The notes under the pieces are model-generated. The model did no database searches, was not told the origin of the DNA, and saw nothing but the letters and a program-made list of their open reading frames with translations. The position numbers and the translations under genes were made by a program. From Mucilaginibacter tolerans (GTDB taxonomy: Bacteria; Bacteroidota; Bacteroidia; Sphingobacteriales; Sphingobacteriaceae), in NCBI RefSeq assembly GCF_030519375.1, contig NZ_JAUMKB010000005.1, positions 186,001-250,000 of the forward strand: 64,000 nucleotides of DNA, given 5' to 3'. Positions 43,022-52,972 of the stretch are shown in pieces (position 1 is the first letter of the stretch; each line of letters begins with the position of its first letter).

Positions 43022-43048
43022 ACGCGCCGGGCTTTTTCCGGCGCTGCT
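43022..43048. terminator. Hairpin between convergent genes
   Basis: GCGCCGG (43024-43030) pairs perfectly with CCGGCGC (43038-43044) around a T-rich 7-nt loop, between the response regulator and the end of the 43-48 kb operon. Confidence 0.65.
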
Positions 43049-43062
43049 ATTTAAAACCGGTT

Positions 43063-44292
43063 TTATTTGAAAGCAGACTGGATATCCGCTAAAGAAACAC
43101 CTAACATTCTCGAGGCAATGGCATTCAATCCCGCTGCATCTCCCGTAAAATGGAAAATATAATGCTGATGAGTCAGTTTTTCATCAGGTTTTAAAAAAGC
43201 ACCTGGCGATACGCTTTCCAACTCATAAAATGGCCCTAACTGATTACCGCTAGCCAAAGGGCCATCGTTATAAGCATTCACAGCATCGCCAACTAATGGA
43301 TCTTTGTCTGTTTTCCATTCCTGGTTAAGGTAAGTGGCTTTTTTATCTACATCAAACAACACAATGGTCAGTACATTATTAATTGCATCGTAACTTCCGG
43401 CGATAGCGAGAGTCCTTGCAGCAGTCATGCCTAATTTCCCTCTCGATTTGCCATCGGCCTTAAAAAACAAATGAGCTTTCTTTGTGGTTACCCGGTCTGC
43501 CGGAATTTGCCCAAAGTAATCTGTTGTAGCTACTTTGCCACCTGCCTTTTCATCATAAGGAATAATGACAGTAGCCTTCGGTGATGGAGCAAACATATCC
43601 AGGTTCCATAAACAAGGCGCGCCCGTTTGTTTTGTCCATTCATCCTTACCAGTATTAGTGATGCTATTATCCGTTTTGATGCCGACTACCTTAATTGCAC
43701 TATCCAAATGCATCTTTAGGATGTTACCGATGTCATTCCTTTCCAATATGCTAATCTTACGGTCGACTCTCAAATCCAACTGCGTTCCTTTATAGTTCAC
43801 CAGGCTCATATTTTTTGTAAGAAATAGTTGATGATCGCTCACTCCCACGGTCTTCCAGCTCTCGCGGTCAAAAGGTGCTGGCGTAACCCAATTGTCGAAC
43901 ACCATTTTGGCGTCCTTTTTAAAGAATAAGGCAAACTTCCCCCCTTCCGGGCCAAGCCAAAGCCGGTCTTCCCCGCCATAAGCATTCATGTGCGGATCAA
44001 CCGGAGCGTCGAATGCTTTATAATTGATCCAGCCAAAACTTTTGCCGGTATCACCCTCCGCAGTCGAAGTAAATACTTTACCCTGGTATTTCGCTGAAAT
44101 GGCCACTGCCGCTGCGCCGCTGCTGTCACGTAACACAATAACATTGTCTTTTTTTCGAAGGAAATCAAGGTCATAGCCAAATGTTCCCTTTTGAGGAGCC
44201 ACGGCAGTATTAAAGCTGTTGTTCTTTTTGCCATGGCATGAGCATAGCAATATAGTAACGACAGATAATGTAAGGATAGGGTTCGGTTTCAT
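43063..44292 (-). CDS. DUF6786-family lipoprotein
   Basis: 409 residues with lipobox VVTILLCSC (Cys19). Conserved blocks include GTFGYDLDFLRKKDNVIVLRD, STAEGDTGKSFGWINY, YGGEDRLWLGPEGGKFALFF and the C-terminal HQHYIFHFTGD. The family has a mutarotase-like beta-sandwich feel and is found in sugar-degrading operons of Bacteroidota; function unknown. It follows the GH172 gene by 5 bp. Confidence 0.8.
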   Translation of the reverse strand: MKPNPILTLSVVTILLCSCHGKKNNSFNTAVAPQKGTFGYDLDFLRKKDNVIVLRDSSGAAAVAISAKYQGKVFTSTAEGDTGKSFGWINYKAFDAPVDPHMNAYGGEDRLWLGPEGGKFALFFKKDAKMVFDNWVTPAPFDRESWKTVGVSDHQLFLTKNMSLVNYKGTQLDLRVDRKISILERNDIGNILKMHLDSAIKVVGIKTDNSITNTGKDEWTKQTGAPCLWNLDMFAPSPKATVIIPYDEKAGGKVATTDYFGQIPADRVTTKKAHLFFKADGKSRGKLGMTAARTLAIAGSYDAINNVLTIVLFDVDKKATYLNQEWKTDKDPLVGDAVNAYNDGPLASGNQLGPFYELESVSPGAFLKPDEKLTHQHYIFHFTGDAAGLNAIASRMLGVSLADIQSAFK

Positions 44293-44297
44293 AAATT

Positions 44298-45461
44298 TTA
44301 GTTTACTTCCAGTTGATCTTTAGCAGGTAACTTGGGGAAGGGGTTATGTGGTTCGGTTTGATACCAAAATACTGTAGATGCGATATCATCCTGCAATGGC
44401 ATATACCGGCCATCATTGTGCCAACCCAAATCCTGAATGGTTACTTTCAAATCTTTATCGAAACGGATCGGGTCCATAATATGCCAGCGATATAAACCGA
44501 AACGTTGTGCAATCTCATAATGGCCGTCTCCTCGTATTACTTGCGGTAAACCGGTATATGGGCCGCTGAACTCCGTGTATTCGCTCTTCTCAACACCTGC
44601 TTTATTCTTCTTTTGCGTATCAAAATCATAAGCTCCGCAAAAATAATCCTCTGTACCGGTGCCATTGATAGTTGGGAACTCGGTGTCTCCATCCATGAAG
44701 AATTTGATCTCTCCTTCGCCCCACCAGCCATTCTTGTTTGAGCCATAAGCCATATAGGTACCCACGTACTGACCTTTACCCCTGATGCTGTCCACTAGTA
44801 CATAATCTTTTTTAAGCGGCAATGGGTTCACCCTGCGGAACTGCGCATGTAGGTAACCAGCATCTTTGGGCACTTCGGTCAGGGTATAGTCTACCTGGTA
44901 ATAGAGCACCATATCATGATCATCAATGTTTTCCATGGTAATGCGGCATTTCTTACGGAAAGGCATTGGCCAGTAGCAGTTTAAACCACTGCCCGGATTT
45001 GCCACCACTGCCAGCGATGTGACTGGAGCAAATTTACCCCATCCCAAACAAAAAAAGTCGCCTACGGGTACTTCGATGGATGGTGTAGTTTCTTCGTCCC
45101 AGTAAAAACGGAATATAGAGTAACGCCAGTTACCGGTTGGGGTCATCCAGATATGCTGGACTGCACCGGGACCGTCAATTTCTGCTATTGTATAAACCGT
45201 ATGTTTTTTGATCACAACACTTGGGCTCACTTTCCATTTTTGACCCAGCTCCCGCGAGGGGCCTGCCCCTGTACCTGTGGTGGCCATTCCGCCTTTACCT
45301 TTTTCGCCATTAAAATTTTCAGGACTGATGGAACGTGTTTTCGCATCCGACGTACGATAAAGATTGCTTAGATTGACATCAAGGCCATTAAACTTTTGTT
45401 GCGCATCTGCCGAAAACACAACCAAACCAAACATCAAAAAGCCAAGTAGCTGTTTTTTCAT
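44298..45461 (-). CDS. DUF2961 glycoside hydrolase, family GH172
   Basis: 387 residues, signal peptide MKKQLLGFLMFGLVVFSADAQ. The first frame codon would be TTG at 45470; the ATG at 45461 is chosen. Jelly-roll features: DGPGAVQHIWMT, WDEETTPSIEVPVGDFFCLGWG, GSGLNCYWPMPF and INGTGTEDYFCGAYDF; Glu residues in the last are the expected catalytic region. GH172 enzymes act on fructofuranosyl or arabinofuranosyl linkages. Operon with DUF6786, a FAH-family enzyme and a glucoamylase-like enzyme. Confidence 0.88.
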   Translation of the reverse strand: MKKQLLGFLMFGLVVFSADAQQKFNGLDVNLSNLYRTSDAKTRSISPENFNGEKGKGGMATTGTGAGPSRELGQKWKVSPSVVIKKHTVYTIAEIDGPGAVQHIWMTPTGNWRYSIFRFYWDEETTPSIEVPVGDFFCLGWGKFAPVTSLAVVANPGSGLNCYWPMPFRKKCRITMENIDDHDMVLYYQVDYTLTEVPKDAGYLHAQFRRVNPLPLKKDYVLVDSIRGKGQYVGTYMAYGSNKNGWWGEGEIKFFMDGDTEFPTINGTGTEDYFCGAYDFDTQKKNKAGVEKSEYTEFSGPYTGLPQVIRGDGHYEIAQRFGLYRWHIMDPIRFDKDLKVTIQDLGWHNDGRYMPLQDDIASTVFWYQTEPHNPFPKLPAKDQLEVN

Positions 45462-45474
45462 TGTGATCAAATAA

Positions 45475-46326
45475 TTATAATGGTTTAAAACTTACAATAT
45501 TTACTAAAGTGCCAATATGATCGATGCTGATAGACACTACGTCATTCTCCTGCAGGGTAAAATCGTTGGAAGGCACCAGGCAGGTGCCAGTCATCAGGAA
45601 GCTTCCATTGGGGAAGTCGCATTCACGGTATAAATAGCCTGCTAATTCAGGGAAAGTTCTCTTCATCCTACCGATAGCGGTCTCATCACAATAGACTTCA
45701 CTACCATTTCGGCTGATATTCATTTTGATAGTCGTATCTAACGATACGGGCTGCTCCGGAACATACAGACAAGGTCCTAGTGCAGCACTGCGTTCATATA
45801 TTTTTGCCTGAGGCAGATAAAGCGCATTTTCGCCTTCAATACTGCGCGAGCTCATATCATTACCAACGGTATAGCCTTGTATATTTCCTTTTGAGTTGAT
45901 GAACAGCGTCATTTCAGGTTCAGGCACATTCCATGAAGAATCCCTTCTGATATAAACTCGCTGATTATGCCCTGCCACCCGGTGCGGCATTGACTTAAAG
46001 AAAAGCTCTGGTCTTTCAGCAGCATAAACCTTGTCATAAAGATCGGCAGCACCCGAATCTGCAGATTCTTCCATCCGCGCTTCACGGCTCCTCAGGTAGG
46101 TAACGCCTGCTGCCCAAACCTCCTGCCTGCCGATGGGTGGTAACAAACTCTCGTTGATATGAGCAGAAGCCATCGCTTCAGTAAGCACGGGCAACTCAGG
46201 GACTATCTCTTTTAAATGGTTATACAACCCATCCCGGTTAATGAGCGAATCCCAATCGTTTTGTATCAGGTAATTGGCATTGTTATGCTGCAAAATAATC
46301 CCGGCAGAGAGCTTGTAAAGTTTCAT
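45475..46326 (-). CDS. Fumarylacetoacetate hydrolase (FAH)-family protein
   Basis: 283 residues. The FAH-fold metal site is visible: [42 protein letters not shown] region with acidic ligands, and ending F-x-x-G-D-V-V-S-I-like [14 protein letters not shown]. Members of this branch handle 2-keto-3-deoxy sugar acids (dehydratase or aldolase-like steps), so it may process sugar acids from the neighbouring hydrolases; this is inference. Separated by 13 bp from the GH172 gene. Confidence 0.85.
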   Translation of the reverse strand: MKLYKLSAGIILQHNNANYLIQNDWDSLINRDGLYNHLKEIVPELPVLTEAMASAHINESLLPPIGRQEVWAAGVTYLRSREARMEESADSGAADLYDKVYAAERPELFFKSMPHRVAGHNQRVYIRRDSSWNVPEPEMTLFINSKGNIQGYTVGNDMSSRSIEGENALYLPQAKIYERSAALGPCLYVPEQPVSLDTTIKMNISRNGSEVYCDETAIGRMKRTFPELAGYLYRECDFPNGSFLMTGTCLVPSNDFTLQENDVVSISIDHIGTLVNIVSFKPL

Positions 46327-46412
46327 CAGGTAATAATTGGAAATACAATATACAAGCTTTCCGAAATGTTATGAAAGACTTTTTCAAATCTTCAGCAAAT
46401 CGTTACAAACAG

Positions 46413-47843
46413 CTATTGCTTTATCCATTTACTGTTAAACCCTAATCTCTTCAAACCATTCTGCACATCAGGATTATTCATAAACAATTTCCATATCAGC
46501 CCGGTGCGGTAGTTTTCGATCATTACCACAATTGGCCCCTGGTCAATCGCCAAATGGGTTTTGGCATACCAGTTATGCGATTCACTGAAGCCATCGGCAA
46601 AGCCGTACGGCCCCCATATTTTATCGCCCATGTCATAATAAAAATGTTTTAATGCCTGCATTGAATATTCAGGAGTATATGGAAAAGAGGATAATGCCGC
46701 TGTTGGCTGTATTACCCCGCGGTCATCTTCCGGACAGTGGGCAACATAGCCTTTCCAACTGTCGCCGGCTGTTAAGCCCCAGCAGTTGGCACCGTATCCT
46801 TTAAAGTGTTTAGGGTTGTCGATACAATAAGCCCGGTTGATCAGTGTATGATTTTTTGTCTGAACAGCATAATCGATATCATGATCGTCAGCCAAACCAT
46901 TCGGATCAATGCCCAAATAGGTATACTGTTCAAAAAACAGCGGCCCACCACCGTTATAGTTACCCAAAGGGAGAACATAATTGTAGTAGGTTTTACCATT
47001 CTTCCAGCCCGAGCCTTTTACCCAGCTATTTTCATAGAGTTCTTTTGATATCGGGTGACCAGGTGAGGCAGCAGCAATTATATAAGTAATCAATGCCTCG
47101 TCATAACCAAACACCGGGAAGTTCATATCAAAATCGTTATAAGGGCTCCAGTGCCAGTATAGATGTTGATTGCCTCCATTGCTGTGCCAGTTCCAATCGG
47201 CTGCATACCACATTTGTTGAACCCGCTTCTGAAAATATCTTTCGGGCAGGCTGTTTCCTTTAAAGTATTCTTTTGCCGTCAGCAAGCCCATCATCAGATA
47301 GGATGTTTCGACAATATCAGCGCCGTCATCTATTCGGCCAAATGGAATGGTTTTACCTGTTTTGCCATTCATAAAATGCGGGTAAATGCCGTGATAACAA
47401 TCTGCTTTGATCAGAAAGTCAACAATTTTTATCAGGCGTTTTAAAGCCGTATCGCGGCCTATCCATCCACGGTTTACTGCAACCACAGTCGAGAGAATTC
47501 CCATGCCTGTACCACCAATAGCACAAGCCTCCGGTCCGAAGGTAGATTTGCTCAGGTTCGGTTCGTTATCTGCTTCATTAATGTAATCCCAATAATATTC
47601 AGCTTTTACCGTATTGTCGCGTTCGCGTGCCAGGCCGCTTACCGGATGAGCAAAGTCCCAGAAATAGCGAAATGTTTGTCGCTGCACAATATCCAGCAAT
47701 GCTGAATCGCTGATGTTTTTCACCACACCGACTGGGGTAATGTCAACGGGTCCGGCTGTTTTAATGGCAGTATGTTTCTTTTGTGCGAATGCAGCAACAA
47801 CAAAAGCAATTAAGACAAAAGCAAGAATAAAGCTCTTTTTCAT
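46413..47843 (-). CDS. Secreted glucoamylase-like protein (PF10091 type)
   Basis: 476 residues, signal peptide MKKSFILAFVLIAFVVAAFAQ. An (alpha/alpha)6 barrel is expected. Typical blocks: TFRYFWDFAHPVSGLARERD, IGGTGMGILSTVVAVNRGWI, HFMNGKTGKTIPF, DDGADIVETSYLMMGLL, and the acidic WNWHSNGGNQHLYWHWSPYNDFDMN. Bacteroidota homologues often act on beta-glucans or other glycans in the periplasm. First gene of the 43-48 kb operon. Confidence 0.88.
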   Translation of the reverse strand: MKKSFILAFVLIAFVVAAFAQKKHTAIKTAGPVDITPVGVVKNISDSALLDIVQRQTFRYFWDFAHPVSGLARERDNTVKAEYYWDYINEADNEPNLSKSTFGPEACAIGGTGMGILSTVVAVNRGWIGRDTALKRLIKIVDFLIKADCYHGIYPHFMNGKTGKTIPFGRIDDGADIVETSYLMMGLLTAKEYFKGNSLPERYFQKRVQQMWYAADWNWHSNGGNQHLYWHWSPYNDFDMNFPVFGYDEALITYIIAAASPGHPISKELYENSWVKGSGWKNGKTYYNYVLPLGNYNGGGPLFFEQYTYLGIDPNGLADDHDIDYAVQTKNHTLINRAYCIDNPKHFKGYGANCWGLTAGDSWKGYVAHCPEDDRGVIQPTAALSSFPYTPEYSMQALKHFYYDMGDKIWGPYGFADGFSESHNWYAKTHLAIDQGPIVVMIENYRTGLIWKLFMNNPDVQNGLKRLGFNSKWIKQ

Positions 47844-48017
47844 TTATAATTTGATAGAAATGACGGAATAAAGGCAAGGCTGCCTATTGGTTTATGGTAC
47901 TAAGGTAGTACAATTATTTGTTCGGGGTAAAGTTAAAACAGGGTTTAATACTTATGCATCTATCAAAGCGGTTACTACAAATTACTTAAATATCCATTAT
48001 CTTTAAACTTCTAAACT

Positions 48018-49361
48018 ATGAAGCTGACGCGCAACCCTTATTTCATTTTTTTGCCATTCCTTGTTTTGTATGTCGTTGTTATCTTTATCAATAAGTGGCC
48101 AACGCTATATGGAGATGAGATTCGTTACGCTGATTTTGCCTGGCATCTGCTGCATGGTTACTATTCACCACCAAAACCACATATTGATTTATGGAACGGT
48201 CCCGGATATCCATTAACCATTGTACCGTTCATGTGGCTCAGGATCCATTCACTCACGATCACGTTAATGAATGCGGTGTACCAGTATTTTGCTTTGGTTT
48301 TTCTGTATAAGGCGCTCAAGCTGGTTACCAATCATAAAATGGCCCTATTGTTTACTTTACCGCTTGCCATTTATCCCAATGCGCTTTCGATACTACCCAT
48401 TATGTATACCGAGGCATTTACCTGCTTGCTGGTTTCATCATTTATTTATTCGCTGACGTTATGTTACACACGCGGCAGCATTAAATATGGCATCATCGCA
48501 GGTTTGATATTAGGCTATCTCACATTAACTAAGATCGTCTTCGGTTATGTTCTGCTAGTCGGTCTTGTTATTTGCCTTATTTTATTATTCTTTAAAAAGA
48601 ACCGGCCATATCATTTATTGTCAGTAAAAGTTTTGCTCGTAGCTTTTGCCGTAACCATGCCTTATCTGTTCTATACTTATCACATGACAGGCAAAATTTT
48701 TTATTGGGGGAATTCAGGCGGGATGAGTTTGTACTGGATGAGTTCGCCCTATAATAATGAATATGGTGACTGGAAATTACCCGAACTCAGCAATAACCAA
48801 TACCCGATGCTATTCAAGTCGCCTGAAGGAGCTGTGATGCTGAAGAAAAATCATTTTAAAGAGATAAAATTTATTCTAAAACATGAAGGGGTTGAGCAAG
48901 ACGCTCTTTTTAAGCAGGCAGCGATCAGGAATATTGAAAATCATCCATTTAAATTTATAGTAAACTATTATTACAACTGCTCGCGCATGCTGTTTAATTT
49001 CCCTTATAGCTATTCGTACCAGGATGGCACTATTGTCGGGAACATCATTCGCGGATCGTTACTTTTGTGGTCATCGCTTATTGGCGTTGCCATTACTTTA
49101 TTAAACTGGAAAAGGATAATCTATCCGGTGAAATTCCTGCTGTTGCTTACCGGCATTTATTTAGGCTTAAGTGGTGCTTTGAGTGCCTATCCCCGCCAAC
49201 TGGATGTAATGGTACCGGTGTTGTTGTTCTGGCTGGGTACTTTAGCCTTTCATTTGAAAAAACCATCTATCCGGTTCGCAGAGGATGAAATTGCAGAAGA
49301 AATCAGTCTGTCTGATCTGAAAGACGTCGGCATAAATCAAGCCGAAAATACCACTGCATAA
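48018..49361 (+). CDS. Polytopic membrane glycosyltransferase (GT39/PMT-like GT-C)
   Basis: 447 residues with about ten helices. The first periplasmic loop carries WPTLYGDEIRYADFAWHLLHG, the Asp-Glu motif of GT-C enzymes, and later GPGYPLTIVPF. The C-terminus is acidic and cytosolic. Donor is probably a lipid-linked sugar. It is divergent from the glucoamylase operon, with a -7-like TATCTTTA at 47998-48005. Confidence 0.75.
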   Translation: MKLTRNPYFIFLPFLVLYVVVIFINKWPTLYGDEIRYADFAWHLLHGYYSPPKPHIDLWNGPGYPLTIVPFMWLRIHSLTITLMNAVYQYFALVFLYKALKLVTNHKMALLFTLPLAIYPNALSILPIMYTEAFTCLLVSSFIYSLTLCYTRGSIKYGIIAGLILGYLTLTKIVFGYVLLVGLVICLILLFFKKNRPYHLLSVKVLLVAFAVTMPYLFYTYHMTGKIFYWGNSGGMSLYWMSSPYNNEYGDWKLPELSNNQYPMLFKSPEGAVMLKKNHFKEIKFILKHEGVEQDALFKQAAIRNIENHPFKFIVNYYYNCSRMLFNFPYSYSYQDGTIVGNIIRGSLLLWSSLIGVAITLLNWKRIIYPVKFLLLLTGIYLGLSGALSAYPRQLDVMVPVLLFWLGTLAFHLKKPSIRFAEDEIAEEISLSDLKDVGINQAENTTA

Positions 49362-49415
49362 AAATTTCAAAAAATATTTAAAATGTTTTTGGAGTTGATT
49401 CGTCTAACTGCTTAG

Positions 49416-49880
49416 ATGTATTTTTTTCTATTGGCTTTACACTCTCTCGTTCGCTGGCTTGTACTTATCAGCTTGCTTTATTCTATATTCATAGCTTATC
49501 GTGGCTGGTTACTCAAAAAACCATTTACCAAAGCTGATGGAATAATCCGGTCAGTCGCTACAACAATAGCACATACCCAGTTAGTTATCGGCGTATGGCT
49601 ATATTGTATTAGTCCGGTGGTCAGTTATTTCCTGCATAATTCCAGTACAGCAGTACGTGAGCGGCAAATACGCTTTTTCGGAATGGAACACATCACGATG
49701 ATGGTAATTGCCATTTCGGTACTTACCATCGGCTCAGCAAAGGCTAAACGTAAAACTACTGACCAGCAGAAATTCAAAACGATGGCCATATGGTTTACAG
49801 TTGCTTTGGTGATCATTCTGTCGTCTGTCCCGTGGTCATTTTCACCGCTGACCGCTCGCCCAAACTTCAGGCCTTTTTAA
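49416..49880 (+). CDS. Small membrane protein of the cytochrome-b-like type
   Basis: 154 residues with four helices. Histidines sit within helices (ALHSLVRWLVL, IAHTQLVIGVWLY, GMEHITMMVIAISV), the pattern of bacterial proteins annotated as cytochrome b-like; haem binding is possible but not proven. The gap to the metallophosphoesterase gene is 20 bp, so co-transcription is likely. Confidence 0.7.
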   Translation: MYFFLLALHSLVRWLVLISLLYSIFIAYRGWLLKKPFTKADGIIRSVATTIAHTQLVIGVWLYCISPVVSYFLHNSSTAVRERQIRFFGMEHITMMVIAISVLTIGSAKAKRKTTDQQKFKTMAIWFTVALVIILSSVPWSFSPLTARPNFRPF

Positions 49881-49900
49881 CTTAATTTATTCAAACAAAA

Positions 49901-51076
49901 ATGAGCGCACGAATTCCATTGATATTATTACTACTGGTTACTGCCGATATCTATTTTTACCAGGCAGTTGAAACGTTGACTAACAACTCTTTTATTTTAT
50001 CTGGCTATTGGCTGCTTGATCTGTTCTTAATGGTCGGACTCCTATTCGCCTTTACTCAACGTAAGTCAATGCCTAAGCTGGCACCTATATTGATGACTAT
50101 GCTCCTTCTAACACTGGTGCCCAAGCTATTCGGCATGCCGGTTTTAGCATTGGAGGACTTCACAAGGATTTTTCGCGGCTTTCCACTCAGAAACCCTTTA
50201 GTTAGTGAGTTGGCCTTGGTTATAGCAGCTATTCCGTTTATAGGTTTGCTTTATGGTTTGACACGTGGACGCCATAATTACCGGGTACATAAGGAGACCT
50301 TATATTTCAATGACCTACCTGAGGCATTTGATGGGTTTACTATTACGCAGTTATCGGATATTCACTCCGGTAGCTTCACCAGCGAAAAAGGGGTTGCGAA
50401 AGGTATCAAATTGGTAAATCAGCAAAATAGCGATCTGATTTTGTTCACAGGCGATTTGGTAAACAACCTGGCATCTGAAATGGACCGCTGGGTGCCTTTC
50501 TTCTCTAAACTTAAAGCGCCATACGGCAAGTTTTCGGTGTTAGGTAACCATGATTATGGCGATTATGTAAAATGGGAAAGCAAGCAGCACCAACAAGCTA
50601 ATTTAAACCAGTTAAAAAATGTGCATAGAGAGATAGGATTTAACCTGCTATTGAATGAAGCTGTTCCGGTAAAGAAAGCGGATGAATCAGTAGCGTTGAT
50701 TGGCGTAGAGAACTGGGGTAAAGGAGGCTTTCATAAATATGGTGACCTGGACAAGGCTACACGCCATGTTCCGGATGGTGCGTTTAAAATATTAATGTCG
50801 CACGACCCATCTCACTGGGACGCCGTAACGCTGGATCACGATCAGCATATTCACCTTACGCTTTCAGGGCATACCCATGGCATGCAGTTCGGTATCGAAT
50901 TGTTTGGCTGGAAATGGAGCCCGATCAAATATGTTTACAAACAATGGGCAGGTTTGTATAAAAAGAGTGGGAAATACCTGTACGTAAACCGGGGTTTTGG
51001 TTTCCTAGGATTAAAAGGCCGTGTAGGCATCTGGCCGGAAATAACTGTACTGACACTGAAGAAAGCTATTGCCTGA
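49901..51076 (+). CDS. Membrane-bound metallophosphoesterase (YkuE-like)
   Basis: 391 residues. Four N-terminal helices (to about residue 125) and a calcineurin-like phosphoesterase domain: TITQLSDIHSGS, ILFTGDLVNN, FSVLGNHDYGDY, MSHDPSHWD and LTLSGHTHGMQFG give the two-metal site. Related enzymes hydrolyse phosphodiester bonds of lipids or lipid A precursors at the outer face of the membrane. The exact substrate is unknown. Confidence 0.9.
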   Translation: MSARIPLILLLLVTADIYFYQAVETLTNNSFILSGYWLLDLFLMVGLLFAFTQRKSMPKLAPILMTMLLLTLVPKLFGMPVLALEDFTRIFRGFPLRNPLVSELALVIAAIPFIGLLYGLTRGRHNYRVHKETLYFNDLPEAFDGFTITQLSDIHSGSFTSEKGVAKGIKLVNQQNSDLILFTGDLVNNLASEMDRWVPFFSKLKAPYGKFSVLGNHDYGDYVKWESKQHQQANLNQLKNVHREIGFNLLLNEAVPVKKADESVALIGVENWGKGGFHKYGDLDKATRHVPDGAFKILMSHDPSHWDAVTLDHDQHIHLTLSGHTHGMQFGIELFGWKWSPIKYVYKQWAGLYKKSGKYLYVNRGFGFLGLKGRVGIWPEITVLTLKKAIA

Positions 51077-51080
51077 TAGA

Positions 51081-51686
51081 TTATCGGTAGATGAATATGG
51101 TAAAATCGGCCTCGTCGTAGTCTATTTTAAGTACTACGTTTGGACTCAGCATTTTGCAAAAAGAAAGTATGTCATCTGGATCGTAAGCAACTAAAGTACC
51201 GTCAACAGGCATATGTCGCAGTAGATTAAAACCCAAACCCATACCGCAATGGCTATAAAGTTTTTTAATCGCTGAATAAATAAAACCATTGATAGAGCTA
51301 CCATAGTTTAGCGAACCGCTGGCTAGTACATAATCGCACAATGGGAGATCGGCATGTAAAAAATTGTGGGCAATAAAGGTGGTATCCGGCAAATGCCCAT
51401 ATTGCAGTATAGCTTTATCCACTAATTCTGTTATTTGTTCTACGCCATGGTAATGGGTCATTAAGGGATAGCGCTCTTTCAGGAAGGGGTACAAATCGGC
51501 ATAACCACAACCAGCATCCATTATCGTTCTCCCATTCAGGTCGGCAATGTCTGCCAATGCCTCAAACCGCACTTGCTGATCGTGTTTATTTCGCCAGCCT
51601 AAAGCAAAACTGCTTTCGGCGCCATGGACGGCAATCATAGCGCGGTGATAATGAAATATCCGTGAAGAATCGTCAAGAGAACCCAC
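51081..51686 (-). CDS. Class I SAM-dependent methyltransferase
   Basis: 201 residues. SAM motif I is IMDAGCGYADLYPFLKERYP; motif II-like DYVLASGSLNYG follows. The start is GTG at 51686: no ATG is available, and the frame is open upstream only to the stop codon of the preceding adhesin-like gene, which lies in the same frame. Substrate unknown. It lies at the downstream end of the type IX secretion cargo operon. Confidence 0.8.
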   Translation of the reverse strand: MGSLDDSSRIFHYHRAMIAVHGAESSFALGWRNKHDQQVRFEALADIADLNGRTIMDAGCGYADLYPFLKERYPLMTHYHGVEQITELVDKAILQYGHLPDTTFIAHNFLHADLPLCDYVLASGSLNYGSSINGFIYSAIKKLYSHCGMGLGFNLLRHMPVDGTLVAYDPDDILSFCKMLSPNVVLKIDYDEADFTIFIYR

Positions 51687-51731
51687 AGACCGAAGATAAT
51701 CAGAAATCTGCTTACTAATAAAACCAGTTAT

Positions 51732-52910
51732 TTATTGCGACACCACACTTGGCGTAGGTGGCAGCGGCGAAACCGTTACCGGTATTGCAGTCTCCGGACT
51801 TTGACATCCGCCCAACGTGGTTGATACATAATAAGTGGTGCTGCTTGTCAAAACAGGTGTTGTAATGCTTGAGGAAGTACAGTTACATACCAGGTTATGA
51901 TTGACATCATACCAGTGATATGGCCCACCGGGGGCGATTGCGTTAAGGGTAGCTGTATTTCCTGTGCAAATGGTTACCGGAGGGGCGGTAGGCGCTACAG
52001 GAGTGGTTACCGTCATGTTTATTGACTGGCTCATCGCCCCACAGCCGGCGGCGGCAGACTGATCGGACTGATCGTTTATCGAAACGCTATATGTGCCAGC
52101 CGTGCTGACCGAGATGGATGGCGTGGTCGCTCCATTGCTCCATAAATAACTGTATGCCGGCTTACCTCCGCTCGGTGTTGCGGTTAATGTAACTGAACCA
52201 CCCGAGCAAATGGTAGGGTTAGAGGAAGCCAGTGATACAGTAAGCGGAGCGTAAGTATAAACTCTTACCGTATCACTTTTGGTGAGCGTACTGCACGGTG
52301 ATTGTTCAATTCCTGTAACCTGATAATCGATATAAGCCGGTGAGCTTGCCCCTGGGGTTACATTCACGGTTGAAACACCTGATGTCTGGCTCAGGTAGGA
52401 GTTATAAGCGCCCTGTGTGCCGGGGTAAATCGATGTCCAGGTAATGGTTGACGTCTGCAATCCGGTAACGCTCATCGAGCCTGTACATCCCTGTCTTAAA
52501 TTCATATCAGGAGAAGTGGAAATACCGGTTGTTGTTGTGAATGTAATATCAATTGCATTATTACCCGGTTTGCAAAAAGTTATGATAACAGAACTTTTTC
52601 CCGATATACACGCGGATTGATTAACATTATATGGGCCGGCACAATCCAGATAATACTTATCTGACGCAGCGAACTGGCCGGATGTGATAGCCAATACATC
52701 TGTCTGCGGATTGATCAGTACTTTATAACTTATACAGTTGGTTCCACCGCAACAGTTTCCGCTCCGGCTACTCCCCGGCTGAGTGTATGTGGTATCAGCA
52801 TGACCAGATAGATCCACAACAATAGGTACGGAACATTGTGCAAATCCCTTATCGGTCAGAACAACGAATAGAATAAACAGCAAGCCTATTCTGGCATAAT
52901 TATTATACAT
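51732..52910 (-). CDS. Secreted Ig/PKD-like repeat protein without sorting domain
   Basis: 392 residues. Signal peptide MYNNYARIGLLFILFVVLTDKGFAQ; the ATG at 52910 is used although the frame is open to 52985. A Cys-rich N-terminal part (GNCCGGTNCISYKVLIN, SACISGKSSVIITFCKPGNN) is followed by Ig/PKD-like modules (ICSGGSVTLTATPSGGKPAYSYLWSNGATTPSISVS). It ends abruptly in the Pro-rich linker that would normally join the next module and has no C-terminal sorting domain. Confidence 0.75.
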   Translation of the reverse strand: MYNNYARIGLLFILFVVLTDKGFAQCSVPIVVDLSGHADTTYTQPGSSRSGNCCGGTNCISYKVLINPQTDVLAITSGQFAASDKYYLDCAGPYNVNQSACISGKSSVIITFCKPGNNAIDITFTTTTGISTSPDMNLRQGCTGSMSVTGLQTSTITWTSIYPGTQGAYNSYLSQTSGVSTVNVTPGASSPAYIDYQVTGIEQSPCSTLTKSDTVRVYTYAPLTVSLASSNPTICSGGSVTLTATPSGGKPAYSYLWSNGATTPSISVSTAGTYSVSINDQSDQSAAAGCGAMSQSINMTVTTPVAPTAPPVTICTGNTATLNAIAPGGPYHWYDVNHNLVCNCTSSSITTPVLTSSTTYYVSTTLGGCQSPETAIPVTVSPLPPTPSVVSQ

Positions 52911-52972
52911 AATCAGCCTGGCCGGTAATGAAATTAAAAACCGAAATATTTGATTTATGCTATGGCTTGATT

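Noticed and set aside
51081-51734. Possible read-through fusion of the adhesin-like protein and the methyltransferase, since both are in the same frame across one TAA
   Set aside because: The intervening codons show no domain continuity, one chain is exported and the other cytosolic, so a GTG start is the simpler reading.
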